NCBI GenBank assembly: GCA_937775265.1
Contig: CALKBV010000007.1
Coordinates: 248,001-312,000, forward strand
DNA: 64,000 nt
Reading direction: 5' to 3'
Source: an uncultured Pseudomonadales bacterium
Lineage (GTDB): Bacteria; Pseudomonadota; Gammaproteobacteria; Pseudomonadales; Azotimanducaceae
Numbering within the stretch: position 1 is the first letter of the stretch; each line of letters starts with the position of its first letter. Below, piece by piece: positions 47,575 through 58,350 of the stretch. The notes beneath the pieces were generated by a model. It had not been told where the DNA came from. It was given only the letters and a program-made list of their open reading frames with translations, and searched no databases. A program made the translations under genes and the position numbers.

Positions 47575-48807
47575 TTAGTAGTTCCCCATAAACCAGCTCT
47601 TCACCCGGCCCATCATTCCATCCATGCCTGCGGCACCAGGCATCACAATGTTCTCGGGTTGTTGTTTCGCGCCGTACTGCAACAAGCCAACGGCAGTCGA
47701 ATATATTGGGTTGCGGACAATGTCTGATAAGCCCGACACGTTTTTAGGCTTACCAAGACTGACCGGCATATGAAAGATTTCTTCAGCAAGTTCCACAGCG
47801 CCTTCGATCTTCGAAGTGCCTCCCGTCAATACAACCCCAGCCGGAATCAGGTCTTCGAAACCGCTCCGGCGCAGTTCCGCTTGCACCAGAGTAAATAGCT
47901 CGTCGTACCTTGGCTCAACAACTTCCGCCAAAGCCTGTCTGGAAAGATCTCGATCCTGCCGGTCACCCGCGCTGGGCACTTTTATGGTTTCATTCTCGCC
48001 AGCAAGACTTGCCAGCGCGCACGCATATTTTATTTTAATCTCTTCTGCATTCGGCGTCGGTGTTCTGAGCGCCATTGCAATATCGTTGGTTACCTGATCT
48101 CCAGCAATCGGAATTACTGCGGTATGCTTGATAGCACCTTCAGTAAAGACAGCGATATCAGTCGTACCTCCGCCTATATCCACAAGGCAAACACCCAACT
48201 CTTTTTCGTCTTCGGTAAGCACCGCATAACCAGACGCAAGCTGTTCAAGGATGACGTCCTCAACTTGTAATCCACACCGACGAATGCACTTTTCGATGTT
48301 CTGCGCTGCATTCACTGCGCAAGTCACCAGGTGAACTTTGGCTTCCAACCTGACACCAGACATTCCGAGCGGTTCCTTGACCCCCTCCTGATTATCGATG
48401 ATGAATTCCTGGGGCAAGATGTGAAGTATCTTCTGATCAGCAGGAATCGCCACTGCCTGCGCCGCGTCAATCACCCGGTCAATATCTGGCTGGAATACTT
48501 CCTTGTCCCTGATGGCAACTATGCCGTGGGAATTCAGACTGCGGATATGGTTACCGGCGATACCGGCATACACCGAATGTATCTGACAGCCAGCCATTAG
48601 TTCCGCTTCTTCAACCGCTCGTTGGATTGATTGAACGGTGGATTCAATATTCACCACAACGCCTTTTTTCAATCCACGTGACGAATGACTGCCGATCCCA
48701 ACAATATCGACTTCACCATCAATCCCTATTTCCGCAACAATGGCGACCACTTTGGACGTCCCAATGTCCAGACCGACGATCATGCGCCCACCTATTGGAC
48801 TAGTCAT
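47575..48807 (-). CDS. ftsA: Cell division protein FtsA
   Basis: 410 residues. Actin-like ATPase tethering FtsZ to the membrane. MIVGLDIGTSKVVAIV phosphate-1 motif, VDIGGGTTDIAVFTEG near 205, and the C-terminal membrane-binding helix MGRVKSWFMGNY. Start overlaps the end of ftsQ by 4 bp. Confidence 0.97.
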   Translation of the reverse strand: MTSPIGGRMIVGLDIGTSKVVAIVAEIGIDGEVDIVGIGSHSSRGLKKGVVVNIESTVQSIQRAVEEAELMAGCQIHSVYAGIAGNHIRSLNSHGIVAIRDKEVFQPDIDRVIDAAQAVAIPADQKILHILPQEFIIDNQEGVKEPLGMSGVRLEAKVHLVTCAVNAAQNIEKCIRRCGLQVEDVILEQLASGYAVLTEDEKELGVCLVDIGGGTTDIAVFTEGAIKHTAVIPIAGDQVTNDIAMALRTPTPNAEEIKIKYACALASLAGENETIKVPSAGDRQDRDLSRQALAEVVEPRYDELFTLVQAELRRSGFEDLIPAGVVLTGGTSKIEGAVELAEEIFHMPVSLGKPKNVSGLSDIVRNPIYSTAVGLLQYGAKQQPENIVMPGAAGMDGMMGRVKSWFMGNY

Positions 48808-49529
48808 AAGCTTCGTTCCCCTACACTTTTATTAAATTCAGCGAGTTTTATGTGATTGTTTTTCTCAAAATGCACAGCCACACCATTGATGTATCGTGCA
48901 TCCATTCTTTCAACGAACCTGGCATCCCCTCGTTCTGCCAGCCTGACACTGACAGTGAGAAATCTTCGCATGCGTGCTTTCAGATCTTCCTGGCCTAGCA
49001 GCACCTGCACACCGCTTTCAGTTTCTAGCGACCAGGACCCCCTTTCGGTTACTGTTAGTACTTTTATCTCATGTCCGTGGTTATTCAGCATCTGGCTCAA
49101 CTGCTGAAACTGTTTCATTACATCCAGCTCAGAACCCCCAGGGCCATACAAATGAGGAAGATCTCCACCTACCAACATTTCGGTGTATAACACTCTACCT
49201 TCCCTATTAATGAACCCGTTGTCGTTCCAGTACGCAATGACGCTCTCAGGGAAAAATTCAACCTCAATCCCTTGTGGCCAGTTTTTTCTGACATTGACGT
49301 GGTGGACCCAGTCCAGCGCACTCAGGGTCTCCTTGAGCTGTTCAACTTCGTTGGATGCAATGTCAACTTCGGTGAGCAGCGCTTTAATACTTTCCAGTTG
49401 GCGCTCATCAAAGTTACCCACAATAGACATTCGCTCAACATCCGATCGGTCAATGGAGACAGTTGCAAAAGCAAGCACCCCTACTACAAGTAACATCGCG
49501 GAAACAGATCCAGTAGAGGGTCGAATCAT
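48804..49529 (-). CDS. ftsQ: Cell division protein FtsQ
   Basis: 241 residues. One N-terminal membrane segment (about 10-27) then the POTRA domain (about 33-100, ending [20 protein letters not shown]) and beta domain. Bridges early and late divisome proteins. Overlaps murC and ftsA by 4 bp on each side. The ddl and murB genes that usually precede it are missing. Confidence 0.94.
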   Translation of the reverse strand: MIRPSTGSVSAMLLVVGVLAFATVSIDRSDVERMSIVGNFDERQLESIKALLTEVDIASNEVEQLKETLSALDWVHHVNVRKNWPQGIEVEFFPESVIAYWNDNGFINREGRVLYTEMLVGGDLPHLYGPGGSELDVMKQFQQLSQMLNNHGHEIKVLTVTERGSWSLETESGVQVLLGQEDLKARMRRFLTVSVRLAERGDARFVERMDARYINGVAVHFEKNNHIKLAEFNKSVGERSL

Positions 49530-50962
49530 CGCAGCACCCTCCAGTCTTCCCAGCGCTCTGTTAGCATTCGCGCGAGCTTTGCCGTTTCACCAGCGCCCTG
49601 GGTCATTAGAAGGTCGCCAGGCTCAAGAATCTGATCCAGCGCTTCTGGCACCTCATCAATGGCACCCACAAACACGACCTCGGCATCAGTTTTAAGCCCG
49701 AGCTGTTTATATAAATCTGCGCCGGTCGCTCCCTCTATTCTCTCTTCACCAGCGGCGTAGGTTTCGAGCAACACCAATTGATCGACCTGTGACAATACGT
49801 CGACGAATTGGTCAAACAGCTCCAGGGTTCTGCTATACCGATGTGGCTGGTACACCATGACCAAGCGGGTGTCTGGCCAGCCCTTTCTGACCGCCTCAAT
49901 AACAGCTTTAACCTCGGTTGGATGATGACCATAGTCATCGACCAGCATGAAATCCCCATCTGCCAGGGAAAACCTGCCATGAACCTGAAACCTTCGGGAT
50001 ACTCCTTCGAAATCTTCAAGACCCGCGACAATATCTGGATCCGCAATACCTTCATCCGATGCAATGGCAACAGCTGCCAGAGCATTCAGTACGTTGTATC
50101 TGCCGGGCATCGCGAGCCGAATCTTCAAATCTTCTCCCTGCCGCCGACGGACCGTAAAACTCGATGTCAAACCTTCCTGGTGCTCGTCAAACGCCAGGAA
50201 ATCGGCATCCGAATCAAACCCGTAGGTCAAGATTGGTCTGTTTATCCTTGGGAGGATGGATTTCACCACCGGATCATCAATACAGGCAACCAGCAAACCG
50301 TAGAACGGCAAGTTGTGTACGAATTCAACAAATGCGGTTTTCAGCTTTTCAAAACTGCCGTCGTAGTTCGCAAGGTGATCCTTGTCTACATTCGTTAGCA
50401 CTGTAACCATGGGCTGCAAATGCAGAAATGAGGCATCACTCTCGTCTGCTTCCGCAATCAGGTAGCGCGAGGCCCCCAAACGGGCGTTACTTTCTGCGCT
50501 ATTTAATAAACCTCCAATAATGAAGGTTGGATCCAGCGATGCCTGCCGAAAGATAGAGGCAATCAGGCTCGTTGTTGTCGTTTTCCCATGGGTGCCAGCA
50601 ACGGCGATGCCATGACGATAGCGCATGAGCTCACTCAGCATTTCCGCTCGCCGAACCACCGGTATACGAATCTCATGAGCCGCTACGAGCTCTGGGTTAC
50701 TCTGGGGAATAGCACTGGAAACAACGAGGACATCGACGTTCTCTATGTGAGATGCGTCATGCCCGATCGACACTTTTGCCCCTAGTGTTTCCAACCTTCT
50801 GGTCACCGTTGACGCATTCATATCGGAGCCAGAAATCTGGTAACCCTGATTTAGCAGGACTTCTGCGAGACCACACATACCCGCGCCGCCAATACCCACG
50901 AAATGTATGCACTTGATGCGCCTCATTTCAGGCACCGTCATTACCAAAGCCGGGCTAACCAT
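49526..50962 (-). CDS. murC: UDP-N-acetylmuramate--L-alanine ligase MurC
   Basis: 478 residues from the ATG at 50962, which overlaps the ftsW stop by 8 bp; the frame is open to 51016. Adds the first amino acid to UDP-MurNAc. GIGGAGM (23-29), GTHGKTT (122-128) and [16 protein letters not shown] are typical. murG, which normally lies between ftsW and murC, is absent. Confidence 0.97.
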   Translation of the reverse strand: MVSPALVMTVPEMRRIKCIHFVGIGGAGMCGLAEVLLNQGYQISGSDMNASTVTRRLETLGAKVSIGHDASHIENVDVLVVSSAIPQSNPELVAAHEIRIPVVRRAEMLSELMRYRHGIAVAGTHGKTTTTSLIASIFRQASLDPTFIIGGLLNSAESNARLGASRYLIAEADESDASFLHLQPMVTVLTNVDKDHLANYDGSFEKLKTAFVEFVHNLPFYGLLVACIDDPVVKSILPRINRPILTYGFDSDADFLAFDEHQEGLTSSFTVRRRQGEDLKIRLAMPGRYNVLNALAAVAIASDEGIADPDIVAGLEDFEGVSRRFQVHGRFSLADGDFMLVDDYGHHPTEVKAVIEAVRKGWPDTRLVMVYQPHRYSRTLELFDQFVDVLSQVDQLVLLETYAAGEERIEGATGADLYKQLGLKTDAEVVFVGAIDEVPEALDQILEPGDLLMTQGAGETAKLARMLTERWEDWRVLR

Positions 50963-52136
50963 TTCGCTTACCCCGCTTGATGTTGGAAGTCTGGAATTGA
51001 CGCGTTTCATAGTCAATTCGAAGAATCAGCGCGACCATCATGCAACTAACAATGAGGCTATTTCCGCCATAACTCATAAAAGGCAATGTCAGCCCCTTGG
51101 TAGGCAGAATGCCGAGATTGACGCCAAGATTTATACTCGCCTGAATGCCAATGATAAGAGACAGCCCGTAGGCAAGGTAAGCATGAAACGGAAGTTCCTG
51201 ACGACGCGCTGCATTCCCAATAGCAAGCCCTCGTATAACCAGACCGGCAAAAAGAAGTATCACCAGCCCGGCACCAATGATGCCCATTTCTTCTGCAACG
51301 ATTGAGAACAGAAAATCCGTATGAGCCTCCGGAAGGAAGAACAACTTTTGAATACTATTACCCAAGCCTAGCCCAATCCATTCACCCCGACCGAACGCAA
51401 TAAGCGCCTGTGTCAATTGATAGCCGGAATCAAACTGGTGTTCCCAGGGGTCCGCAAATGCCAGAAGCCTGGCAAGGCGGTATGGCGTTAGTGTCGCAAT
51501 GAGTGCTATCGAAGAAACACAAAGCGCAACCAGCGGCAGAAAGAAGCGGTAGGGGACACCCGCAAGGAAGATCATGCCAATAGCCGCGCTGATGATGACA
51601 ATCGCAGCGCCAAAGTCCGGCTGCCCAAGCAGCAGAAAAACAATCAGGGTTAGCACGACAAGAGGCTTCGCAAAACCACTAAGAGAGGTTTCAATTTCCT
51701 CCTTCCGTCTCACCAGGTAACCCGCCATGTAAATCGTGACAAATAGTTTCACGAACTCCGACCCCTGGAGGCTGAACGGCCCAAGCGCTACCCACCGAGT
51801 TGCGCCATTGACCTCTTTGCCTATACCAGGAACCAGAACCAGCATCAGCAGAAGAAACGAGACGGCAAGCAAAGCGGCATCATATTTTTGCCACCGCTGG
51901 ATCGGGACACTGATTGCAACCAACGCAGCTGCACCACTGACGAGAAGATAGATGCTATGTCTGGTTAACAGAAAAAATGGATTACCGTAGGTTTTGACGC
52001 CAATCTCTAGTGACGCCGACCCGATCATCACAAGGCCATAAAGCATGAGGAATACTGCTATTCCAAAAACCAGAGGATCTACCGGGAACCCAGCCAGCTG
52101 AGGCGTAGAAACGGAAAGTTTCTTAACCATACTCAT
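50955..52136 (-). CDS. ftsW: Septal peptidoglycan polymerase FtsW
   Basis: 393 residues, about 10 membrane segments, SEDS family. Polymerises lipid II at the septum with Fts[22 protein letters not shown] near 110-130 and the conserved Asp in [17 protein letters not shown]-terminal [13 protein letters not shown]. Starts 4 bp inside murD and ends 8 bp inside murC. Confidence 0.96.
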   Translation of the reverse strand: MSMVKKLSVSTPQLAGFPVDPLVFGIAVFLMLYGLVMIGSASLEIGVKTYGNPFFLLTRHSIYLLVSGAAALVAISVPIQRWQKYDAALLAVSFLLLMLVLVPGIGKEVNGATRWVALGPFSLQGSEFVKLFVTIYMAGYLVRRKEEIETSLSGFAKPLVVLTLIVFLLLGQPDFGAAIVIISAAIGMIFLAGVPYRFFLPLVALCVSSIALIATLTPYRLARLLAFADPWEHQFDSGYQLTQALIAFGRGEWIGLGLGNSIQKLFFLPEAHTDFLFSIVAEEMGIIGAGLVILLFAGLVIRGLAIGNAARRQELPFHAYLAYGLSLIIGIQASINLGVNLGILPTKGLTLPFMSYGGNSLIVSCMMVALILRIDYETRQFQTSNIKRGKRNG

Positions 52137-53449
52137 GACTTAAGTCTCTCGACGAGATCCTTAAAGGAATCACCTCGTTCAACATAGTTCTGATACTGGT
52201 CATGGCTGGCACATCCAGGCGACAGCAATACAATGTCCCCATCGGTTGCTCTAGCTGCAGCAGCAGAGACCGCTTGAGCCAATACATCACAGGCTATCGT
52301 GCCCTGCCCTGAAAACTCACTCCGCAATGCTGCATAGTTTGCACCAATCAGATATACACCTTTCAGATAAGACCCCAGCTCAGCGGAGAGCCCATCAAAA
52401 CCAAGTCCTTTTGAATCCCCCCCCGCAATCAGGTGAACGTTCCTGCCCAGGGCCTGCCCCTTGACGGATGCAACCAAAGCACCAGGATTGGTCGCTTTCG
52501 AATCGTTGACATAGGTAACCCCGTCAACTTCGCCAACAATCTCCGATCGATGCGGCAATCCTTTGAACCGCCTCGCGGTATCCAGCATCGCCCTCATATC
52601 CAAACCAATGAGCCATCCGATAGCTAAACCCGCTAATATATTTTGAAAATTATGTGTGCCTGCTACCTGCAGTTCATCCCCTGAGAGTAAACTCGTATTG
52701 CCCTGCACCAACCACGTCTGCTCACCCTGAACAGAAACCCCAAAGTTGTTTTCTCCTGGCAGCATATCCGAACCAAAGGTTGCAGCAGAATTGGCCGAAC
52801 CCAGATCATCTGACATTGAACGGTTTATGACCGCTCTCTTCGCGTTGTCATATAAGCCAAGTTTAGTCCGGTAGTAATCCTCTTCGTTCTCGTATCGATC
52901 CATGTGGTCCGGCACGAGGTTCAAGACAACCGCAATTTCAGTTTTCATTGCCGTCGCCAGTTCGAGCTGATAGCTGGAGATTTCCAGAACGTGAAAATCC
53001 ACGTCGACCGCAAGCACATCAAGACAGGGCGTACCGATATTCCCTGCGAGCGATACTTTCTTCCCTTGGTCGCGGATCAGTTCGAACACGAAACTGCTCA
53101 CGGTTGATTTTCCGTTCGTACCGGTTATTCCAATAATGGGCGCGGCGGCCAGTTCTCCAAAGAGCTGAACATCGCCGTGCAGGATTTTCCCGTTGGCGCG
53201 AGCCATTGACACTGCTTCATGACCCAGAGGAACACCCGGACTGATAAATATTTCATCCGCTTGCAACAAACGGTCAACGGAAATATTACCGATGATTGCG
53301 CCTGGGCTGATCCTATCAACGGCCACGACATTAGCCTCAAAAGGATTGTCGTCTGCCACCACAAAATCTTCACCACGCGCGGCAAGGAATCGCGCATAAC
53401 TTAAACCAGTTTCTCCAAGGCCTACGATCACGTTATTTTTCCTCGTCAT
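52133..53449 (-). CDS. murD: UDP-N-acetylmuramoyl-L-alanine--D-glutamate ligase MurD
   Basis: 438 residues. Adds D-Glu to UDP-MurNAc-Ala. ATP loop ITGTNGKST (108-116), DHMDRY near 193 and VNDSKATNPGA near 320. Its ATG lies 17 bp inside the end of murE, directly joining two genes that are normally separated by murF and mraY. Confidence 0.96.
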   Translation of the reverse strand: MTRKNNVIVGLGETGLSYARFLAARGEDFVVADDNPFEANVVAVDRISPGAIIGNISVDRLLQADEIFISPGVPLGHEAVSMARANGKILHGDVQLFGELAAAPIIGITGTNGKSTVSSFVFELIRDQGKKVSLAGNIGTPCLDVLAVDVDFHVLEISSYQLELATAMKTEIAVVLNLVPDHMDRYENEEDYYRTKLGLYDNAKRAVINRSMSDDLGSANSAATFGSDMLPGENNFGVSVQGEQTWLVQGNTSLLSGDELQVAGTHNFQNILAGLAIGWLIGLDMRAMLDTARRFKGLPHRSEIVGEVDGVTYVNDSKATNPGALVASVKGQALGRNVHLIAGGDSKGLGFDGLSAELGSYLKGVYLIGANYAALRSEFSGQGTIACDVLAQAVSAAAARATDGDIVLLSPGCASHDQYQNYVERGDSFKDLVERLKS

Positions 53450-54899
53450 CTGTCACCGCACCTGCGCTCAGGACTTCGTCAATGACCGCATAGTCATTGA
53501 AAGGCACCCTACCTGAAGCTAGCTCCTGATAGTCTTCATGACCCTTCCCTGCGATCACTACTATTCCATTTCCCGTCACCAGATGAATAGCTTCACGAAT
53601 TGCCTCCGCCCGGTCTGCATTGACATGTAGGTCAACGGCATCCACCCCGGCCTGAATCTCACTAATGATAAATTCAGGTTTTTCACTACGAGGGTTATCA
53701 CTTGTAAGCACAACCCGATCAGCAAAGCGGGACGCGACCTTGCCCATAACCGGTCGCTTTGAACCATCGCGATCACCACCACACCCAAAAACACAGCTAA
53801 TGTGGTGATCCGGAAAGTGTTCGCGCACGGCAGATAGCGCTTTCTCCAATGCGTCTGGCGTATGCGCATAATCGACAATAATAGTGGGCTGTCCTGCCCT
53901 GCGTAACACATCCATTCTCCCGGCAACGGGAGACAATTTCTTAAGAGAAGCTTCAATTTGTGATGTGCGCCATCCCATCGAAACCAGCGTGGCGATCACA
54001 GCGAGAACGTTCTGAACGTTAAATAAACCAAACAAGGGAAGCTGTGCCTTAACAATATCGCTATTCACGGAGATAGAAACTTCAACCCCACAAGCCGTTG
54101 CCGACGCTTCTATCAGCGAAACATCCGTTTCTTTTTCAAGGCTATAACCGATCACCCGAACACTGCCGCCCAGTCCCGCCGCGAGGTCGGACGCGAACTC
54201 ATCGTCCAGGTTAATGACTGCATTGCTCACAGAATCAAGATGGAACAGCAGTTCCTTTGCTTTACGGTACGACTCAAAAGTTAGGTGATAATCAAGATGA
54301 TCGTGAGTGATGTTGGTAAGCACCGCAGTCCCTACCCTGACATTTTCGAGCCTGCCTTGTACCAGGCCATGTGACGACGCTTCAAGCACAACGGCTTCGC
54401 AGTCGGAATCGACTAACTCCCGGAGCTTTCGCTGAATATCAATCGCGGCTGGCGTTGTAAGGCCAGCGTCAACCAAAGCCCCAGGCACACCAGAACCCAT
54501 TGTGCCAATCACGCCGCATTTAACACCGGCACTGGATAATGCCTGCGCCAACAACTGACTGTACGAGGTTTTCCCGTTGGTTCCCGTAACAGCAAAAACT
54601 GACAACGCTTCACTTGGTTGGCCGTAGAAACGGCCCGCAATCTCGCTCATTCGGCTGCGCAGACCCTCGACAGCAACCATTGGTACCAGAGGGTTAGACA
54701 ATTCAGGTAAAGGTGCTTCGCCCAACACTGCAGCCGCACCATTGCCGATAGCAGCTGCTATGTAGTCTCGGCCATCGGTCCGCTCACCTGCGACCGCGCA
54801 AAAAAGGTCACCGCTTTTAACCCGCCGGCTATCCTCGCAAATTCCTTGAATCGCGATCGCAGGGACCGACATGTCTGGAAGTAGTTCGCGCAGCATCAC
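53433..54899 (-). CDS. murE: UDP-MurNAc-tripeptide synthetase MurE (meso-DAP type)
   Basis: 488 residues. ATP loop TGTNGKTS (105-112), carbamylated Lys215 region SYRKAKELLF, and DNPRSE at 401-406, which marks selection of meso-diaminopimelate. The start is GTG 54899 or ATG 54896, with AAGGAGG upstream. Immediately follows ftsI and overlaps murD. Confidence 0.97.
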   Translation of the reverse strand: MMLRELLPDMSVPAIAIQGICEDSRRVKSGDLFCAVAGERTDGRDYIAAAIGNGAAAVLGEAPLPELSNPLVPMVAVEGLRSRMSEIAGRFYGQPSEALSVFAVTGTNGKTSYSQLLAQALSSAGVKCGVIGTMGSGVPGALVDAGLTTPAAIDIQRKLRELVDSDCEAVVLEASSHGLVQGRLENVRVGTAVLTNITHDHLDYHLTFESYRKAKELLFHLDSVSNAVINLDDEFASDLAAGLGGSVRVIGYSLEKETDVSLIEASATACGVEVSISVNSDIVKAQLPLFGLFNVQNVLAVIATLVSMGWRTSQIEASLKKLSPVAGRMDVLRRAGQPTIIVDYAHTPDALEKALSAVREHFPDHHISCVFGCGGDRDGSKRPVMGKVASRFADRVVLTSDNPRSEKPEFIISEIQAGVDAVDLHVNADRAEAIREAIHLVTGNGIVVIAGKGHEDYQELASGRVPFNDYAVIDEVLSAGAVTDDEEK

Positions 54900-56558
54900 C
54901 TAGGCAGCCCCTCCTTCAACCTGGACTGCAGGCGGCACGTTCAGGATCCTAAGGGCATTCTGCATTACTCTGGAAAAGACCGGCGCAGCTATCGCTCCGC
55001 CACCGAACTCCTCGCCCTTTGGCTCGTTGATGAGTACCACACCAACCAACCGGGGATGATCAACCGGCGCCATCCCTGCGAAAAACGCAAGGTGTCGGGT
55101 ATCTTCGTAACCAGATTCCCCCATCTTCCTGACCGTTCCGGTTTTACCCGCCACTGAATAACCTTCTATCGCAGCTTTTTTTGCTGTCCCCTCAGTCACC
55201 ACAGACGCCAGCATCTGTTTTAGTTGGTCTGCGACTTCTCTGGAATAAATTCGCTGGTCATTACTTCCCATGCCTTCGATAAGACTGACATCCCTCTTGA
55301 GCCCACCACTTGCGATAGTCAAGTAGGAGGCCGCCAGCTGTAACGGCGTGACCGTAAGTCCATAGCCGTAGGCAAAGGTTGCCCTGTCAATGTCTTTCCA
55401 TCTTCGGTGGTTGGGCAGATACCCCACGCTCTCTCCAGGGAACCCCGTACCGACATCGCGACCAAAACCCAATTTTTCAAACATCCCCCAGACCTCATAC
55501 TCATTAAGGTCCAAAGCCAGCTTGGAGATGCCAACCTGGCTTGAATGTATAATGATCTCACCCAGGGTTATCTCACCCCGGTTTCGTGGATCACGAACGG
55601 TAAAATTATCGACTCGAACGAAACCGGGCGCAGTATCAATAGTAGACTGGGGGCTGTAGTTTCCAGTTTGGAGCGCGACGCCAACCGTAAACGGTTTAAC
55701 GGTAGACCCAGGCTCAAACACATCAGTTAAAGCCCGATTTCTCACCACACTCAAATCCAGACCGACTCGATTGTTGGGGTTGTAGGAAGGCTGATTCACC
55801 ATCGCGAGAACCTGGCCGGTCTCAACATCCAGAACAACTATCGATCCAGATTCTGCCTGAGAAGACTTCACCGCAGACTTCAGCTCTCGATAGGCCAGAT
55901 ATTGAAGCCTCAGGTCAATCCCAAGTGTCAGCGTCTTTCCTGGCTGCGCTTCTGCAACGGGCTTTATATCCCGAATAATTTCACCGTACAGATTCTTTAG
56001 AACCTTCTTTTTGCCTGCCGTTCCGGCCAGCCAAGTATCAAAAGCGAGCTCAAGCCCTTCTTGCCCCTTATCATCTATGTTAGTGAGCCCAACAAGGTGT
56101 GCAGCAACTTCGCCAGCGGGGTAGAAACGGTGATATTCACGCTCCGCATAGATTCCAGGTATTTCCAGCTCGAGAATCCTGCGAGCCTCAGCCGGCGGGA
56201 GGTGGCGCCTCAGATAAACAAAGGTTTTTGATTTGGCACTTTTCAGCCGTTTATCGAACTCTCCAGCCTTAACGCCCAGGTAAGTTGTGAGTGGCTCAAG
56301 GCTGGCATTTGACTGTAGAACCTCACTGGGATTGGCCCACAAGGACAAAGCCGGGGTACTAACCGCCAGGGGCTTGCCCGTTCTATCCTGGATGATGCCC
56401 CGGTGTGCGTTAATACGCTCCATTCGAATAGTCCGTGCATCGCCCTGATTCTGAAGAAAATCTTTTTCAAAAATCTGCAGGTACAAAAGCCGCATCATCA
56501 TCGCCGCTGACAGGGAAATAACAATGATCCCCACAAGATGGACACGCCCTAGCATCAT
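54900..56558 (-). CDS. ftsI: Division transpeptidase FtsI (PBP3)
   Basis: 552 residues. Membrane anchor (about 5-28), pedestal domain and transpeptidase domain with Ser285-T-V-Lys288 and KTG at 472-474. The SxN motif reads SSQ (339-341) in HSSQVGISKLAL, where PBP3 proteins nearly always have SSN. GYGLTVTPLQLA near 398 is classical. Cross-links septal peptidoglycan made by FtsW. Overlaps ftsL by 4 bp. Confidence 0.97.
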   Translation of the reverse strand: MMLGRVHLVGIIVISLSAAMMMRLLYLQIFEKDFLQNQGDARTIRMERINAHRGIIQDRTGKPLAVSTPALSLWANPSEVLQSNASLEPLTTYLGVKAGEFDKRLKSAKSKTFVYLRRHLPPAEARRILELEIPGIYAEREYHRFYPAGEVAAHLVGLTNIDDKGQEGLELAFDTWLAGTAGKKKVLKNLYGEIIRDIKPVAEAQPGKTLTLGIDLRLQYLAYRELKSAVKSSQAESGSIVVLDVETGQVLAMVNQPSYNPNNRVGLDLSVVRNRALTDVFEPGSTVKPFTVGVALQTGNYSPQSTIDTAPGFVRVDNFTVRDPRNRGEITLGEIIIHSSQVGISKLALDLNEYEVWGMFEKLGFGRDVGTGFPGESVGYLPNHRRWKDIDRATFAYGYGLTVTPLQLAASYLTIASGGLKRDVSLIEGMGSNDQRIYSREVADQLKQMLASVVTEGTAKKAAIEGYSVAGKTGTVRKMGESGYEDTRHLAFFAGMAPVDHPRLVGVVLINEPKGEEFGGGAIAAPVFSRVMQNALRILNVPPAVQVEGGAA

Positions 56559-56860
56559 CGCAGCACCACCATTTCACTGGTTTCGGGCGCGATCATTTGC
56601 AGCTTGTCCTGCGCCAGCTCGTTGAGCCTGGTGTAATCTGCCCAGGCACTATGCTCGAGCAGAAGCTTTTCATATTCGTGCTCGAGATCATCATGATCTT
56701 TCTCGAGCTGTTGTAGATCTCGATACATATTGCGGGTCTGGTGTGACGAATATGCAACACCGAGCGAAGACACCACCAACAGGCCACATAAAAAGGAACC
56801 TGCCACCGGCCTTGGCGAGAAAAACCAGCGCATAAGTTGTTGCACAATCACTGGCATCAC
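56555..56860 (-). CDS. ftsL: Cell division protein FtsL
   Basis: 101 residues with one membrane segment (about 18-36) followed by a leucine-zipper-like coiled coil (RDLQQLEKDHDDLEHEYEKLLLEH). Forms the FtsQLB complex. Overlaps rsmH and ftsI by 4 bp each. Short and divergent, as is normal for FtsL; position supports the call. Confidence 0.9.
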   Translation of the reverse strand: MMPVIVQQLMRWFFSPRPVAGSFLCGLLVVSSLGVAYSSHQTRNMYRDLQQLEKDHDDLEHEYEKLLLEHSAWADYTRLNELAQDKLQMIAPETSEMVVLR

Positions 56861-57780
56861 AGCTTCTCCGCGATGCGCATTATCGAGCTTCGTGCTCGAC
56901 GATTTCGCTCAATTTCGGCTTCGGATGCGCGAACCGGCTTGCCTATAACCTTTAACCTCCTGTTCAACTCCGCATCCCGTATTGGCAAGCGAGAGGGGAG
57001 GTCATCACCTTTTTCCATGCGCCTGAAGAAACGTTTTACGATTCGGTCTTCAAGAGAATGAAAACTGATGACCGCGAACCGGCCACCCGAATTAAGTAAC
57101 TCAATCACATCGCGCAGACAGACCTCTAACTCATCCAGCTCGTGATTGACCTGTATTCGAATCGCCTGGAAAGTTCTGGTGGCAGGATGTTTGTGTTTTT
57201 CTTTCCGAGGGATCGATGTTTGGCAAATCTCAACGAGTTTGCCTGTGGTATTGATCGGAGATACAGCTCGCGTTTCAACAATCTTTCGTGCAATGCGCTT
57301 GGCAAACCTTTCCTCACCGTATTGCTTTAGGACATCCGTGATCTGCTTTTCACTGGCCACACTAAGCCATTCTTCTGCGGTTTCTCCTTCGGTCTGGTTC
57401 ATCCGCATATCCAGCGGACCTGAACGCTGAAAAGAGAACCCACGTTCTCCATCATCCAGCTGAGGCGATGAGACACCAAGATCCATCAGCACGCCATCCA
57501 GGCCCTCGAGCTGATGTTTTTGCGTAAATTCTCCAAGTTGTGAAAATGCGCCGTGCTCCACCATTACCCGAGGATCATCTTTGAACTTCTCCTGCGCATG
57601 ATCGATTGCTGTTTTGTCACGGTCCACAACCAGCAGCCTGCCATCAGGCTCAAGTGTGTTCACAATCGCCTGACTGTGCCCGCCTCGACCGTAGGTACAA
57701 TCGACATAAGTGCCACTGCGATCGATAATGAGGGCTGAAACAGCCTCTTCGAGCAGAACTGTTTGGTGGGGGTCGGTCAC
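56857..57780 (-). CDS. rsmH: 16S rRNA (cytosine-1402 N4)-methyltransferase RsmH
   Basis: 307 residues from the GTG at 57780 (AGGTG upstream); the frame is open to 57873 but that start would run into mraZ. Methylates C1402 of 16S rRNA. Motifs: HQTVLLEEAV at the start, DCTYGRGGHSQAI, LMDLGVSSPQLDDGERGFSF and SFHSLEDRIVKRFF. Second gene of the division cluster. Confidence 0.96.
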   Translation of the reverse strand: MTDPHQTVLLEEAVSALIIDRSGTYVDCTYGRGGHSQAIVNTLEPDGRLLVVDRDKTAIDHAQEKFKDDPRVMVEHGAFSQLGEFTQKHQLEGLDGVLMDLGVSSPQLDDGERGFSFQRSGPLDMRMNQTEGETAEEWLSVASEKQITDVLKQYGEERFAKRIARKIVETRAVSPINTTGKLVEICQTSIPRKEKHKHPATRTFQAIRIQVNHELDELEVCLRDVIELLNSGGRFAVISFHSLEDRIVKRFFRRMEKGDDLPSRLPIRDAELNRRLKVIGKPVRASEAEIERNRRARSSIMRIAEKL

Positions 57781-57791
57781 GATGCAGGCAC

Positions 57792-58244
57792 CTAGAGGGA
57801 CAGAGACTGTAATTCGTCGGGTAACTCCAGGCTGGATTGATCTTCCAGCCATGAATCTCGACGTTCTATCCACGACGGCTCGCTCCAGAGTTCAAGCTTC
57901 TTACCCTGTCCGAGCAATACGCCTTTCTTATCCAATTGCGCATATTCCCGCAATGGTGGTGTCAGCAGTATTCGGCCGCTGCTATCCATTTGAATGTCAG
58001 TCGCGTGACCAATCAATAAACGTTGCACTCGACGAGCAGCAACATTAAAGCTAGGCAGGGCTTCTACCTTGCGCTGAATGTCATCCCAGTCGTGCTGGGG
58101 ATAGATAAGGAGGCACCGCTCTTCGGTATCTATGGTGACAACCATCTCACCATTACAGTGATTCAGGAGTTGATCCCGGAACCGGGTAGGAATAGCGATG
58201 CGACCTTTCGCATCAATATTCACGTTATTTACGCCCCTGAACAT
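57792..58244 (-). CDS. mraZ: Transcriptional regulator MraZ
   Basis: 150 residues. Two AbrB-like SpoVT halves: MFRGVNNVNIDAKGRIAIPTR and the second ATDIQMDSSGRILLTPPLREYA. Binds repeats in front of its own operon and represses the division cluster. First gene of the dcw operon; candidate binding repeats lie about 107-131 bp upstream. Confidence 0.96.
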   Translation of the reverse strand: MFRGVNNVNIDAKGRIAIPTRFRDQLLNHCNGEMVVTIDTEERCLLIYPQHDWDDIQRKVEALPSFNVAARRVQRLLIGHATDIQMDSSGRILLTPPLREYAQLDKKGVLLGQGKKLELWSEPSWIERRDSWLEDQSSLELPDELQSLSL

Positions 58245-58350
58245 GCCTTTAAACCCACTCCATAAACTGGAAAATAGGGGCGATGAGCCATCAGCAGAGA
58301 GTCAAAATACAATACCCTCTCAGCGCTGGAGCAACCTTGAATAAGGCTTC

